DNA of 32,549 bases, taken from an uncultured Alphaproteobacteria bacterium (GTDB lineage: Bacteria > Pseudomonadota > Alphaproteobacteria > RF32 > CAG-239). The notes under the pieces are model-generated. The model saw nothing but the letters and a program-made list of their open reading frames with translations. It had not been told where the DNA came from and searched no databases. The DNA lies in the NCBI GenBank assembly GCA_944392325.1, contig CALXWI010000015.1, positions 1-32,549 on the forward strand, written 5' to 3'. This document shows positions 15,958 through 22,533 of the stretch, in pieces; the stretch's first letter is position 1, and each line of letters starts with the position of its first letter. Both the position numbers and the translations under genes were made by a program.

Positions 15958-17127
15958 ATGGAAAAGGTTATTTTATCCAATGGTGTTATTTGTGTAGTGA
16001 CTTCGGGTGCAACCGGTGAGTTTACTTTGTCAGCAACAGTTAAAGTTGGGCATATTAATGAACCAAAGCAAGGATTGGCCGCAGTCTATGAAAAAGTAAT
16101 GATGTTGCAAAGTGACAAACTTCAGGCCGTGTATGGAGGGACAATAACTTCTTATCTTACAGGCGGAAAAGTGGAAGACTTTGGGACTTGTTTGGAAAAA
16201 TTGGCTCAGTTGATAATTAAGCCTAAGTTCTCAATAGAACTGCTTGATGAGGCGGTGACTGATATTATCCGTCATACTAAAGACAGAGATGTTTTACCGC
16301 GGAGACAGTTAAAACTTTTGTACAAACACAAGGCTTTTAATGGTGGTGTGGTTTGGAATACTGAGGCTTATATCAACTCATTGCTGAGTATAACCGTAGA
16401 TGATTTGCAAAAATTGCATGAAGTGTATTATACCGGAAAAAATCTTATCATTGGGGTAAGCGGAATCGCACTCGGTAAACTGAAACACGCTTTGGAACAA
16501 GCTTTTGCTTGCTTGCCGATGGGTGAAGAATGTGAAACGCAACTACCTAAGTATACCGGAGGTTATGGAGTTTTATCATCTAAGGGAAATTTCCAAAGAC
16601 TGTTGATGGGCTGGGATGTTTCTGCTTTATCAAATGTGGCTGAAGCTAATGTTATGATGTCTATGTTGGCAGGGCGTTTGGAACGTAGTTTTGCTGATGC
16701 CGGTATGGATGTGGTAACAGAAGTTAAAATTGCCGGATATTACGGATGTCGAACTTTACGGGTTGCTGTAGAAAGTGGATGTGATGTGCAAATGAAGGAT
16801 ATTGTAGATATTGTTTGCAAGAATATTCATCGCTTGAAATATGAGTTGGCTTCGGAGCGTAGAATGGAAACGTCTCGCAATAGAGCCATGACAGAAAAAC
16901 TGTTTAAGTTTGGCCAGCCTGAAGCTGCATCGGTTGAAATTGCTTGGCAATTGTTGGGCAAGGGACGCATGTATGATGTGGATGAACGGATTAATGCTAC
17001 TTGGTTGGTGTCGGCTCGTGATGTGCAGGATATTGCGAAATTTGTGTTCTCTACTCCTGTAACTTATGTGGTCGCAGCTGAAAATCCATATTATGGATTA
17101 GCTGATATTGTAGAAAAAATTGGGTAA
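15958..17127 (+). CDS. M16-like peptidase homologue lacking the zinc motif (pseudoenzyme)
   Basis: The 389-residue protein has the layout of an M16 (pitrilysin/processing-peptidase) subunit: LSNGV near residue 6, VKVGHINEPKQGLAAVYEKV at about 28-47, and ITVDDLQKLHEVYYTGKNLIIGVSG near 145-168, followed by the second half-domain. Where active enzymes have HxxEH this has AxxEK, so both zinc-binding histidines are gone and only the glutamate remains. In the family, such inactive subunits pair with active ones or act as scaffolds. No active partner is in the window and no signal peptide is visible, so it appears cytosolic. The start is ATG at 15958 with no Shine-Dalgarno sequence and an AT-rich leader. 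Confidence 0.72.
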   Translation: MEKVILSNGVICVVTSGATGEFTLSATVKVGHINEPKQGLAAVYEKVMMLQSDKLQAVYGGTITSYLTGGKVEDFGTCLEKLAQLIIKPKFSIELLDEAVTDIIRHTKDRDVLPRRQLKLLYKHKAFNGGVVWNTEAYINSLLSITVDDLQKLHEVYYTGKNLIIGVSGIALGKLKHALEQAFACLPMGEECETQLPKYTGGYGVLSSKGNFQRLLMGWDVSALSNVAEANVMMSMLAGRLERSFADAGMDVVTEVKIAGYYGCRTLRVAVESGCDVQMKDIVDIVCKNIHRLKYELASERRMETSRNRAMTEKLFKFGQPEAASVEIAWQLLGKGRMYDVDERINATWLVSARDVQDIAKFVFSTPVTYVVAAENPYYGLADIVEKIG

Positions 17128-17138
17128 AAAATTTTTTT

Positions 17139-17169
17139 AGGTGTACCTTTTTTAGGTGCACCTTTTTTT
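17139..17169 (+). terminator. Terminator after the M16-like gene
   Basis: AGGTGTACC (17139-17147) pairs with GGTGCACCT (17155-17163), with one G-T wobble, around a T-rich loop, and a run of seven Ts follows. It lies 12 bases beyond the stop codon. Confidence 0.8.
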
Positions 17170-17232
17170 GTTAATCTAAGCTTAAAAAATGCAGGATTAT
17201 GATAAGTCAGTTTTAGTTGCTAGGAGAGAAAA

Positions 17233-17574
17233 ATGCGACAGTTCTATCCGGTTTTGTTATTGTTGATTTCAAATATATTTATGACTTTTGCCTGGTATGG
17301 GCATTTGAAGTTTAAATCAACGGCTTTGTGGGTGGTAATCTTAGCCAGTTGGGGAATCGCTTTCTTGGAATATTGTTTTCAGGTGCCGGCTAATAGAATC
17401 GGGCATGAATATTTTTCTGCTCCGCAGCTCAAAATTATGCAAGAGGCGATTACGATTATGGTCTTCTCAATCTTTTCTATTTTTTATCTTAAAGAAGATT
17501 TGCGCTGGAATGATGCGGTTGGCTTTATTTTTATTTTGCTGGCGGTGGTTTTCGTCTTCAAAAAGTGGGATTAA
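17233..17574 (+). CDS. DUF486 (DMT-like) small membrane protein
   Basis: The 113-residue protein has four hydrophobic helices and the DUF486 pattern: FMTFAWYGHLK near 17-27, SWGIAFLEYCFQVPANRIG near 38-57, QLKIMQEAITIMVFSIFSIFYL near 64-86, and a final helix ending VVFVFKKWD. DUF486 proteins belong to the drug/metabolite transporter clan, but their substrates are not established. Length is standard. TAGGAGAG lies 6 bases before the ATG. It is a single gene between two hairpin terminators (17139-17169 and 17595-17628). Confidence 0.88.
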   Translation: MRQFYPVLLLLISNIFMTFAWYGHLKFKSTALWVVILASWGIAFLEYCFQVPANRIGHEYFSAPQLKIMQEAITIMVFSIFSIFYLKEDLRWNDAVGFIFILLAVVFVFKKWD

Positions 17575-17594
17575 GGTTGATACCATATTGGCGC

Positions 17595-17628
17595 ACACAG
17601 GCTTCCGCCTGTGTTGGATAATTTTTTT
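17595..17628 (+). terminator. Terminator after the DUF486 gene
   Basis: ACACAGGC (17595-17602) and GCCTGTGT (17607-17614) form a perfect 8-bp stem with a TTCC loop, followed after a short gap by seven Ts (17622-17628). Confidence 0.75.
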
Positions 17629-17740
17629 AGAAGTGCTGAACCATAGACCATATAAAGATATATTGTGCTTTCAACAAGCACTATCTGAGCATCGCGCTTT
17701 TATTGTCCCAATCTTGCTATCGCTAACTTATGCCTGCGGA

Positions 17741-17779
17741 GGCTCTCTGCTCAAACGGTGCCCGTTTGCGACGTGAGCC
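17741..17779. repeat. Dispersed hairpin repeat related to 15263-15283
   Basis: Inner arms CAAACGG (17752-17758) and CCGTTTG (17762-17768) lie within outer arms GGCTC (17741-17745) and GAGCC (17775-17779). The core CTCAAACGGTGCCCGTTTG differs at one position from the minus strand of 15264-15282, so the two copies are in opposite orientation about 2.5 kb apart. A GCTAAC word upstream is also shared. Confidence 0.6.
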
Positions 17780-17802
17780 GGAGCAAATACAAACATTGTA
17801 TA

Positions 17803-17831
17803 TTGATTTTTAACCTTTGTTATGTTAAACT
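17803..17831 (+). promoter_or_regulatory. Candidate promoter for the structured leader
   Basis: TTGATT (17803-17808) and TAAACT (17826-17831) are separated by 17 bases, each with four of six consensus matches. Transcription from about 17838 would give a leader of roughly 240 bases before the Cys-rich protein gene, including all the hairpins between 17844 and 18042. Confidence 0.4.
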
Positions 17832-17843
17832 TATTCCTAGCGG

Positions 17844-18075
17844 GCAAAGTCTGTCCGTCAGGGCGTCACAACCCTTTGCAATATAGTCGTTTTGGTATAA
17901 CGACTTAAAAAAATGATTACCGGTACTTATATGCCTGTATGGGCGGGTGCCGGTATTATAAGAGCTTTGGCTTGAAATTGCCGGGCCGTATATATTGCTA
18001 CGGTTGTGAACACCCGTCCACCCTTTGCTTCAAAGAGTGGACGTTGTTTTTAACAATTAAAACAAAGGGTGTTCA
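17844..18075 (+). promoter_or_regulatory. Long structured 5' leader or small RNA upstream of the Cys-rich secreted protein
   Basis: At least six paired elements occur in a row. They are GCAAAG/CTTTGC (17844-17849 with 17874-17879); AGTCGTT/AACGACT (17885-17891 with 17899-17905); TACCGGTAC/GTGCCGGTA (17918-17926 with 17947-17955); GCCGTA/TACGGT (17985-17990 with 17999-18004); a 12-bp hairpin with one mismatch (18016-18027 with 18031-18042) followed by a T-rich run; and TGAACACCC/GGGTGTTCA (18007-18015 with 18067-18075). The last covers the ribosome-binding region. ACCCTTTG (18020-18027) can pair instead with CAAAGGGT (18063-18070). I do not recognise a known riboswitch class. No gene lies in this gap. 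Confidence 0.5.
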
Positions 18076-18077
18076 AA

Positions 18078-19058
18078 ATGAATAACATTAAATTTTTACT
18101 TTTAGGGACAAGTCTGTCCTTAATCCCAACTTTAACTTTTGCCCAATGCGTTGCGACCCAAGATTGCGAAACTTTGGGTTATACTGAAACCTCTTGCAAC
18201 GGCGGAAAGGGTGTAAAATGCCCCTTTGGTAACAAATGGGCTTGCCTGCCGACTAAAGAATCTGTCTGCAAAGAAGAAGGCTTTACTTTGGCTTGCAATG
18301 AAAATGGACAAATCGGTAGTGGTGATGCTTGTAATGGACTATATAAACAATGTTCTTGCGATTCGAGTTATAAATACATCTGCTCTGGTGAAGGATATTC
18401 AGGAGGTTCCGGTATTGCATGCAATGGTAAATATGCGGCTTGTAATTGTTCCTCAGGCTATGAATGGAAAGATGGAGCTTGTGTTGCTTCCCGACCGGTG
18501 TGTGAAATTGGGGCCCTCTATTATAGTGATAATACTTGCTCAGGTAATTTGGAGAGTAACAAAACGCTACTTGGTGTTGTTATTTATTCTAATGGTTCAT
18601 CAGGAGGTGGTTGGGTGATGACGGTTAATCCGATAGCTACAGGTATAGCGTGGGATAGTGGGTCAAATTATACTACAGGAATTACAGATAAACCTGCCTC
18701 GGCTAGTTGTCCTAATACTCAAAAATTGGTTGATTTAGGTTATCGTTTTGCTGCGGCTAATATGGCCAATAATTATACTGTAGGAGCTCGTAAATGGTGT
18801 TTGCCGGCTAATGATGTGCTTCAAAGTATTAATAATGCAACTAATTTTGCTAAGGTTAATAGAGGGATAACTATAGCAGGGGGAACTCAATTGGGGAATT
18901 TGTCGTCAGGACGAGAAATCGTTTGGTCATCATCAGAAGCTAATTCTGGTAAGGCAAAGGGATTAGATGTATATAATAGTGGTTCTTTTAGTGTGGGCGA
19001 AGTATTGAAGGACTATAATGGAGGTATTGTGTCAGTTCGTCCGGTAACGGAATTTTAG
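18078..19058 (+). CDS. Secreted cysteine-rich protein with DUF1566-like C-terminal domain
   Basis: The 326-residue protein has a Sec signal peptide (MNNIKFLLLGTSLSLIPTLTFA, probable cut before QC). Residues 23-140 are a cysteine-rich stalk with about three degenerate repeats of the type CNG..Y..C.C...Y.W..C, the last two reading GSGDACNGLYKQCSC and GSGIACNGKYAACNC. The C-terminal half (from about CEIGALYYSD) resembles DUF1566/Lcl-type domains, with GVVIYSNGSSGGGWVM, a RKWCLPANDVL segment, IVWSSSE and the closing VSVRPVTEF. It is probably exported and disulfide-bonded, on the cell surface or in the periplasm. The role is unknown. ATG at 18078 was chosen over GTG at 18069 because AAAGGG precedes it by 8 bases. 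The leader is highly structured. Confidence 0.75.
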   Translation: MNNIKFLLLGTSLSLIPTLTFAQCVATQDCETLGYTETSCNGGKGVKCPFGNKWACLPTKESVCKEEGFTLACNENGQIGSGDACNGLYKQCSCDSSYKYICSGEGYSGGSGIACNGKYAACNCSSGYEWKDGACVASRPVCEIGALYYSDNTCSGNLESNKTLLGVVIYSNGSSGGGWVMTVNPIATGIAWDSGSNYTTGITDKPASASCPNTQKLVDLGYRFAAANMANNYTVGARKWCLPANDVLQSINNATNFAKVNRGITIAGGTQLGNLSSGREIVWSSSEANSGKAKGLDVYNSGSFSVGEVLKDYNGGIVSVRPVTEF

Positions 19059-19072
19059 GTGAAGATATGAGG

Positions 19073-19100
19073 CTAAAGGCTCTGAAAATGGAGCCTTTAG
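19073..19100. terminator. Hairpin between convergent genes
   Basis: CTAAAGGCTC (19073-19082) and GAGCCTTTAG (19091-19100) form a perfect 10-bp stem with an 8-base loop. The T-run (19113-19119) follows only after 12 bases, so it is not a textbook terminator, but its position after the Cys-rich gene stop supports that use. Confidence 0.55.
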
Positions 19101-19117
19101 ATTATGGGGAAATTTTT

Positions 19118-19624
19118 TTAACGGCCTTCGTTTTCTAAAATTTCTTTTTCTATATAATTATTGAGATCGTAGTGATCTTGGGTGGAAGTACTGCGGGCAA
19201 CTGGTTGGTAGCGTGATGTTTCTTGAGAAGAGGGGAGGTTTTCTTTATCATCAAGAGAGTGGGCTTCTCGTTTTTGATAGTTGCCTTTTTTATCTAGGCA
19301 TTCAATGATAATGCCCATAACATTGTATTTGAGTTGATCTTCAAGGCTGAATAAGCGGCGGACGCGAACTTTGATTTCTTCGCGATTGGGGTAGCCAAAT
19401 AATGATGGAGGGAGAACATCTATCATTGTTTCGGCTGTATCAAATACCAAAAAAGCTTTAACCAAACATAAAACTCTTTCTTTAAGGTCTTCGCAGACAA
19501 ATTCGATGATATCATTGGGGCGAATGGATTGATGTTGTTCATTGAAAAGTCGGATATCAATGGTCTTGCTGCCGTCAATGATTTTTTTGAAGCTAAAAGA
19601 ATGGATTTTTAAAATATGTTTCAT
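19118..19624 (-). CDS. ASCH domain protein
   Basis: The 168-residue protein begins MKHILKIHSFSFKKIIDGSKTIDIRL and continues SIRPNDIIEFVC, the pattern of the ASCH domain (MkxHxLxLxxxxFxxIxxGxKxIExR...GDxIxF). ASCH folds resemble PUA and are thought to bind RNA or modified nucleotides; some act as amidohydrolases. The domain covers about residues 1-110. The remaining about 55 residues are polar, probably disordered and end acidic. AGGA lies 8 bases before the ATG. It starts 10 bases after the YrbL-like gene stop, so the two are probably co-transcribed. Confidence 0.8.
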   Translation of the reverse strand: MKHILKIHSFSFKKIIDGSKTIDIRLFNEQHQSIRPNDIIEFVCEDLKERVLCLVKAFLVFDTAETMIDVLPPSLFGYPNREEIKVRVRRLFSLEDQLKYNVMGIIIECLDKKGNYQKREAHSLDDKENLPSSQETSRYQPVARSTSTQDHYDLNNYIEKEILENEGR

Positions 19625-19634
19625 TGTGGGTATC

Positions 19635-20198
19635 CTAAAAAGGGCTGGAAAGGTTCATTTTGTGGTAGAGACTACGGATGCGGCGTTTCATTATATGGCG
19701 AGCAAGTGGGCGAAAAAAACGTTCTAAGCCAAGATAAGTCCAGGGTTTGTAGTGGCGGTAGCTTTTGAGGTCAATGTAGATAAGGCGCTGGTGTTGGCTG
19801 CGTTCTTGGACAACAAAATTCATTAGATTAAAGTCATAAAAGAAGATGTCATTATCAAGAAGAATTTGGAAAAAAGTTTGTAGTTGGGTTTGAATTTCTG
19901 CGCTAAGCTTTTGTTGTTGAACATAATTTAAAAGCGGTTGAGATGGTTGTTGATTGTCATCAATGATGAGCTCACATTCGAGCCCTAAACCTTTGTTGGT
20001 GCTAACAAGTTCGGGAGTGTAGTGGCAGATAAAGTTGCCGAGTTTTTGTTTGAGCTTGCGGTAAATGTTGAGCTCTTGTTGCAGTGTTTCGGCTGATTTG
20101 CCTTTTTGCATAACTTTGATGCAATGTGAGTCGTCTGTGGGATGGTGATAGCATTCACGAGTGGCTCCCCAGCTGATTAAATCGGTCAATTGTAGCAT
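19635..20198 (-). CDS. YrbL family protein
   Basis: The 187-residue protein matches YrbL, a PhoP-regulated family with a kinase-like fold in enterobacteria. Matches include ISWGATRECYHHPTDDSHCIKV at the start, a helix with QQELNIYRKL, IFFYDFNLMNFVVQ near 118-131 (resembling a catalytic-loop HxDxxxxN region with D and N present), and LIYIDLKSYRH near 138-149 (a DFG-like position reading DLK). Kinase activity has not been shown for the family to my knowledge. AAGGAAG lies 6 bases before the ATG, and a good promoter lies upstream. It is the first gene of a two-gene unit with the ASCH protein. Confidence 0.82.
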   Translation of the reverse strand: MLQLTDLISWGATRECYHHPTDDSHCIKVMQKGKSAETLQQELNIYRKLKQKLGNFICHYTPELVSTNKGLGLECELIIDDNQQPSQPLLNYVQQQKLSAEIQTQLQTFFQILLDNDIFFYDFNLMNFVVQERSQHQRLIYIDLKSYRHYKPWTYLGLERFFRPLARHIMKRRIRSLYHKMNLSSPF

Positions 20199-20226
20199 TG
20201 AGTCTTCCTTATAATTATTTAGCTTA

Positions 20227-20254
20227 ATTATACTGTTTTTTGTGAAATAGGCAA
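20227..20254 (-). promoter_or_regulatory. Promoter of the YrbL-ASCH unit
   Basis: On the minus strand TTGCCT (complement of 20249-20254) and a perfect TATAAT (complement of 20227-20232) are spaced by 16 bases. The leader to the YrbL start would be about 20-25 bases. Confidence 0.55.
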
Positions 20255-20364
20255 GAGTTTACTCTTTTATGTGTGAAGAATATAGCCTAAAGGTCTGTCT
20301 TTAAATTCCTAAGATGATGATTATTTTTCTAACTGTGTGATAATTTTATGTGTGTGTGAATGTT

Positions 20365-21087
20365 ATGAGAATAGTTAGCTGGAATTGTAACGGCGCTTTC
20401 CGTAACAAATATGAGTTAATTGCTGGGTATCAGCCGGATATTATTGTGGCTCCGGAAAGCGAGAGCCCTGAGTTCTTGGCTAAAAGTGAGCAAAATATTC
20501 CGTGTGAGAATCATATTTGGGATGGTGAGAGTGCTTGTCGAGGGCTGAGTATTTTTACTTTTAATGGATACAAGGCCTATGTCCCTGATTTTTATCGTCG
20601 TGATTTCAAAATGGTGATGCCCGTGATGGTTTATAATGCTTGGCGGTGTTATTTGCTGATTGCGGTGTGGACCAAGTTTGTGGGTAAAGTAAATAATAGT
20701 TATGTTGCTCAGGCCTACAATGCGATGTGCTTTTATGATAAATATTTTACGGGGAATACGGTGATTATCGGTGATTTTAATAGTAATGCCATTTGGGACA
20801 ATAAAAAACAACGGAGAGTTAAACATCAGGCTTTGGTGCGTAAGCTAAGTAATGATAACTTTTCAAGTGTGTATCATGAGATGAATGATGAACAGCAGGG
20901 GCATGAAACCCAACCAACGTTGTTTTTTCATCATCAAAAGGAAAAAGCTTACCATATTGACTATGCTTTTATGCATCGTAGTATGTTTGATAATTTGGCT
21001 GATTTTAGAGTTGGAAAACATGAAGAATGGGGGCAAAAAAGCGACCATATGCCTTTGTTTTTGAACCTAAAAGATAGAGCTTGTTAA
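20365..21087 (+). CDS. Endonuclease/exonuclease/phosphatase (EEP) family protein
   Basis: The 240-residue protein has the full EEP fold motif set. These are MRIVSWNCNGAFRNK at the start with the metal-binding Asn, IVAPES near 30-36, VIIGDFNSNAIWD near 137-149, YHIDYAF near 201-207, and SDHMPLFLNL near the end. Such enzymes hydrolyse phosphodiester bonds in nucleic acids or lipids. The exact substrate is open, as it is shorter than exonuclease III and differs from it in the middle. No signal peptide is visible. ATG at 20365 fits the conserved RIVSWN start; the GTG at 20350 would only add CVNV and has no better ribosome site. Its stop codon overlaps that of trmB. Confidence 0.82.
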   Translation: MRIVSWNCNGAFRNKYELIAGYQPDIIVAPESESPEFLAKSEQNIPCENHIWDGESACRGLSIFTFNGYKAYVPDFYRRDFKMVMPVMVYNAWRCYLLIAVWTKFVGKVNNSYVAQAYNAMCFYDKYFTGNTVIIGDFNSNAIWDNKKQRRVKHQALVRKLSNDNFSSVYHEMNDEQQGHETQPTLFFHHQKEKAYHIDYAFMHRSMFDNLADFRVGKHEEWGQKSDHMPLFLNLKDRAC

Positions 21088-21836
21088 ATGCGGCGGTAGT
21101 CCAAAAATACCGGACGGCGGCCTTCGCGGAGGGCTTTTTGCTGGTATTTAGTCTTGACCCAGTCGGCGGGTTCGTGTTTCCAGTCTTGGCCGCAGGTGGC
21201 GGTCCAGACAAACTCCGGAGTTTGGTGCATTTGGTGCAAGGTCCAGCTCTTGTAGACCGGATGGTCGGTGGCTATGCGCAAAATGCCGCCGTGCTTGATG
21301 ATGCGGGCAAGCTCGCGAAGATTGTCCGGATTTATAAAACGGCGCGAGGCGTGGCGCTTCTTGGGCCAAGGGTCCGGAAACAGCAAGAAGACTTTATCTA
21401 AAAAGTGGTCAGGCATATTGCGGAACAGCAAGCGAATATCATCAGCATAAACGCGGATGTTGTCGCGCCGCTCCGGCAAAAGCTTGATTTCTTTGGGGAG
21501 AGCAGAGCCTTCTTTGATGCCGGTGATGAGGGTGAGGAGGTTGGCAACTCCGTTTTGGAAGACTTCGGCTCCGATGTAGCCGTTTTCAGGGTGGAGAAGG
21601 GCTTGGCCGGCAAGGTGGTCGCCGTTGCCAAAGCCTATCTCTAGGCAGAGCTCTTTGACGGGAAAATCAAATAAGTGCTCGGGGCTGAGAGGGGTGTCAG
21701 CCGAAATTTGGATTTGCGGCAGAAAGCACTCCAGCAAGGTGCTTTTGGCTTTGCGGATAATGCGGCCTTTGCGGCGCCCGAAAAACTTGGGCTTGTCAGA
21801 TATAAAATGTGAAGTCTCAGACATCGGATGTTCCAT
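21084..21836 (-). CDS. trmB: tRNA (guanine-N7-)-methyltransferase
   Basis: TrmB places m7G at position 46 of tRNA using S-adenosylmethionine. The 250-residue protein shows LCLEIGFGNGDHL (SAM site) near 62-75, YIGAEVFQNGVANLL near 87, DKVFLLFPDPWPKKRHASRRF near 145-166 (family signature FPDPWPKxRH), and the TKYQQKALREGRRPVF end. ATG at 21836 gives MEHPMSET; the second ATG at 21824 is equally possible, and neither has a strong ribosome site. Its stop shares TTAA with the EEP gene stop. In many alphaproteobacteria metK lies between the XRE regulator and trmB, but not here. Confidence 0.96.
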   Translation of the reverse strand: MEHPMSETSHFISDKPKFFGRRKGRIIRKAKSTLLECFLPQIQISADTPLSPEHLFDFPVKELCLEIGFGNGDHLAGQALLHPENGYIGAEVFQNGVANLLTLITGIKEGSALPKEIKLLPERRDNIRVYADDIRLLFRNMPDHFLDKVFLLFPDPWPKKRHASRRFINPDNLRELARIIKHGGILRIATDHPVYKSWTLHQMHQTPEFVWTATCGQDWKHEPADWVKTKYQQKALREGRRPVFLDYRRI

Positions 21837-21870
21837 TTATCAAAGTTAGTATTTGGCTGAGATATTATAA

Positions 21871-21900
21871 AAAAAAGCTGGAAAAATCCAGCTTTTTTTT
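21871..21900. terminator. Terminator downstream of the XRE regulator
   Basis: GCTGGA and TCCAGC with an AAAA loop, extended by A and T runs on either side (21871-21900), form a strong hairpin. It lies between the XRE stop and the trmB start on the same strand, so trmB likely has its own promoter or depends on readthrough. Confidence 0.8.
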
Positions 21901-21906
21901 GATTAT

Positions 21907-22407
21907 TTATTGTTCATCGTTCTTGTCATTATTGGTTGTGGTTTTTGACATCGCGATGATTAAGTCATATAGATGTTTGGCCGCCTTACGATTAGGAATC
22001 TTGTAATAGGCTTTTACCAGCTCTATGGTTTCCTGACGGTTCATAGGGTCGGCATCAAACTTGGCTTGTTCTTCTTCCAAAAAAGACAGCTTGTCGTCAG
22101 GAAGGCTAAAAGTGCGCGGGCTTTGTTTGGCCACGCTGCTGTCCATGTCTTCATAGAAGAACTCAATAGGTACTTCCAAAACTTTGCCGATATCCCACAG
22201 ACGGCTGGCTCCGACTCGGTTCATACCTCTTTCATACTTTTGGACTTGTTGGAAAGTAAGTCCTAACAGTGATGCCAATTTCTCCTGGCTGAGGCCCAGC
22301 AGAGTTCTTCTGAGGCGGATACGATTGCCTACGTGGACGTCAATCGGATTAGGCTGGCCGGTTGGGGTTCTGCCCCGACTTGACCGTTTTACACTTTCTG
22401 TACTCAT
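21907..22407 (-). CDS. XRE-family helix-turn-helix regulator
   Basis: The 166-residue protein has an XRE/cro-type DNA-binding domain at about 26-82 (NRIRLRRTLLGLSQEKLASLLGLTFQQVQKYERGMNRVGASRLWDIGKVLEV), followed by a short linker and a helical C-terminus (RQETIELVKAYYKIPNRKAAKHLYDLI). It matches the conserved alphaproteobacterial regulator found beside lnt. The basic, Ser-rich N-terminus precedes the fold. AAGGAA lies about 7 bases before the ATG. A promoter at 22443-22471 and a downstream terminator mark a single-gene unit. The target genes are not visible from sequence. Confidence 0.92.
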   Translation of the reverse strand: MSTESVKRSSRGRTPTGQPNPIDVHVGNRIRLRRTLLGLSQEKLASLLGLTFQQVQKYERGMNRVGASRLWDIGKVLEVPIEFFYEDMDSSVAKQSPRTFSLPDDKLSFLEEEQAKFDADPMNRQETIELVKAYYKIPNRKAAKHLYDLIIAMSKTTTNNDKNDEQ

Positions 22408-22442
22408 TTTCGTTTCCTTATTGCAATTAAGCTCGTCTCTTA

Positions 22443-22471
22443 AAAATAGGATTTTATGCCCGTTTCGTCAA
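22443..22471 (-). promoter_or_regulatory. Promoter of the XRE regulator
   Basis: On the minus strand TTGACG (complement of 22466-22471) and TATTTT (complement of 22443-22448) are separated by 17 bases, matching consensus at five and four positions. Transcription would begin about 30 bases before the ATG. Confidence 0.5.
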
Positions 22472-22533
22472 CTATAATTTTGCAATATTTTTGAAATAAA
22501 TTAGTTTTATGCAATTAGCGATAGATATATGAA

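Noticed and set aside
17405-17776. 123-residue plus-strand frame
   Set aside because: It is an out-of-frame shadow of the DUF486 gene extending through its terminator and a hairpin repeat.
17840-18060. tmRNA, SRP RNA, RNase P RNA or cyclic-di-GMP riboswitch
   Set aside because: None of the conserved core words of those RNAs was found. The pairing pattern does not match them.
18078-18150. Lipoprotein signal for the Cys-rich protein
   Set aside because: The residue before the first cysteine is Gln (TFAQC), which does not fit a lipobox. Ordinary signal peptidase I cleavage is more likely.
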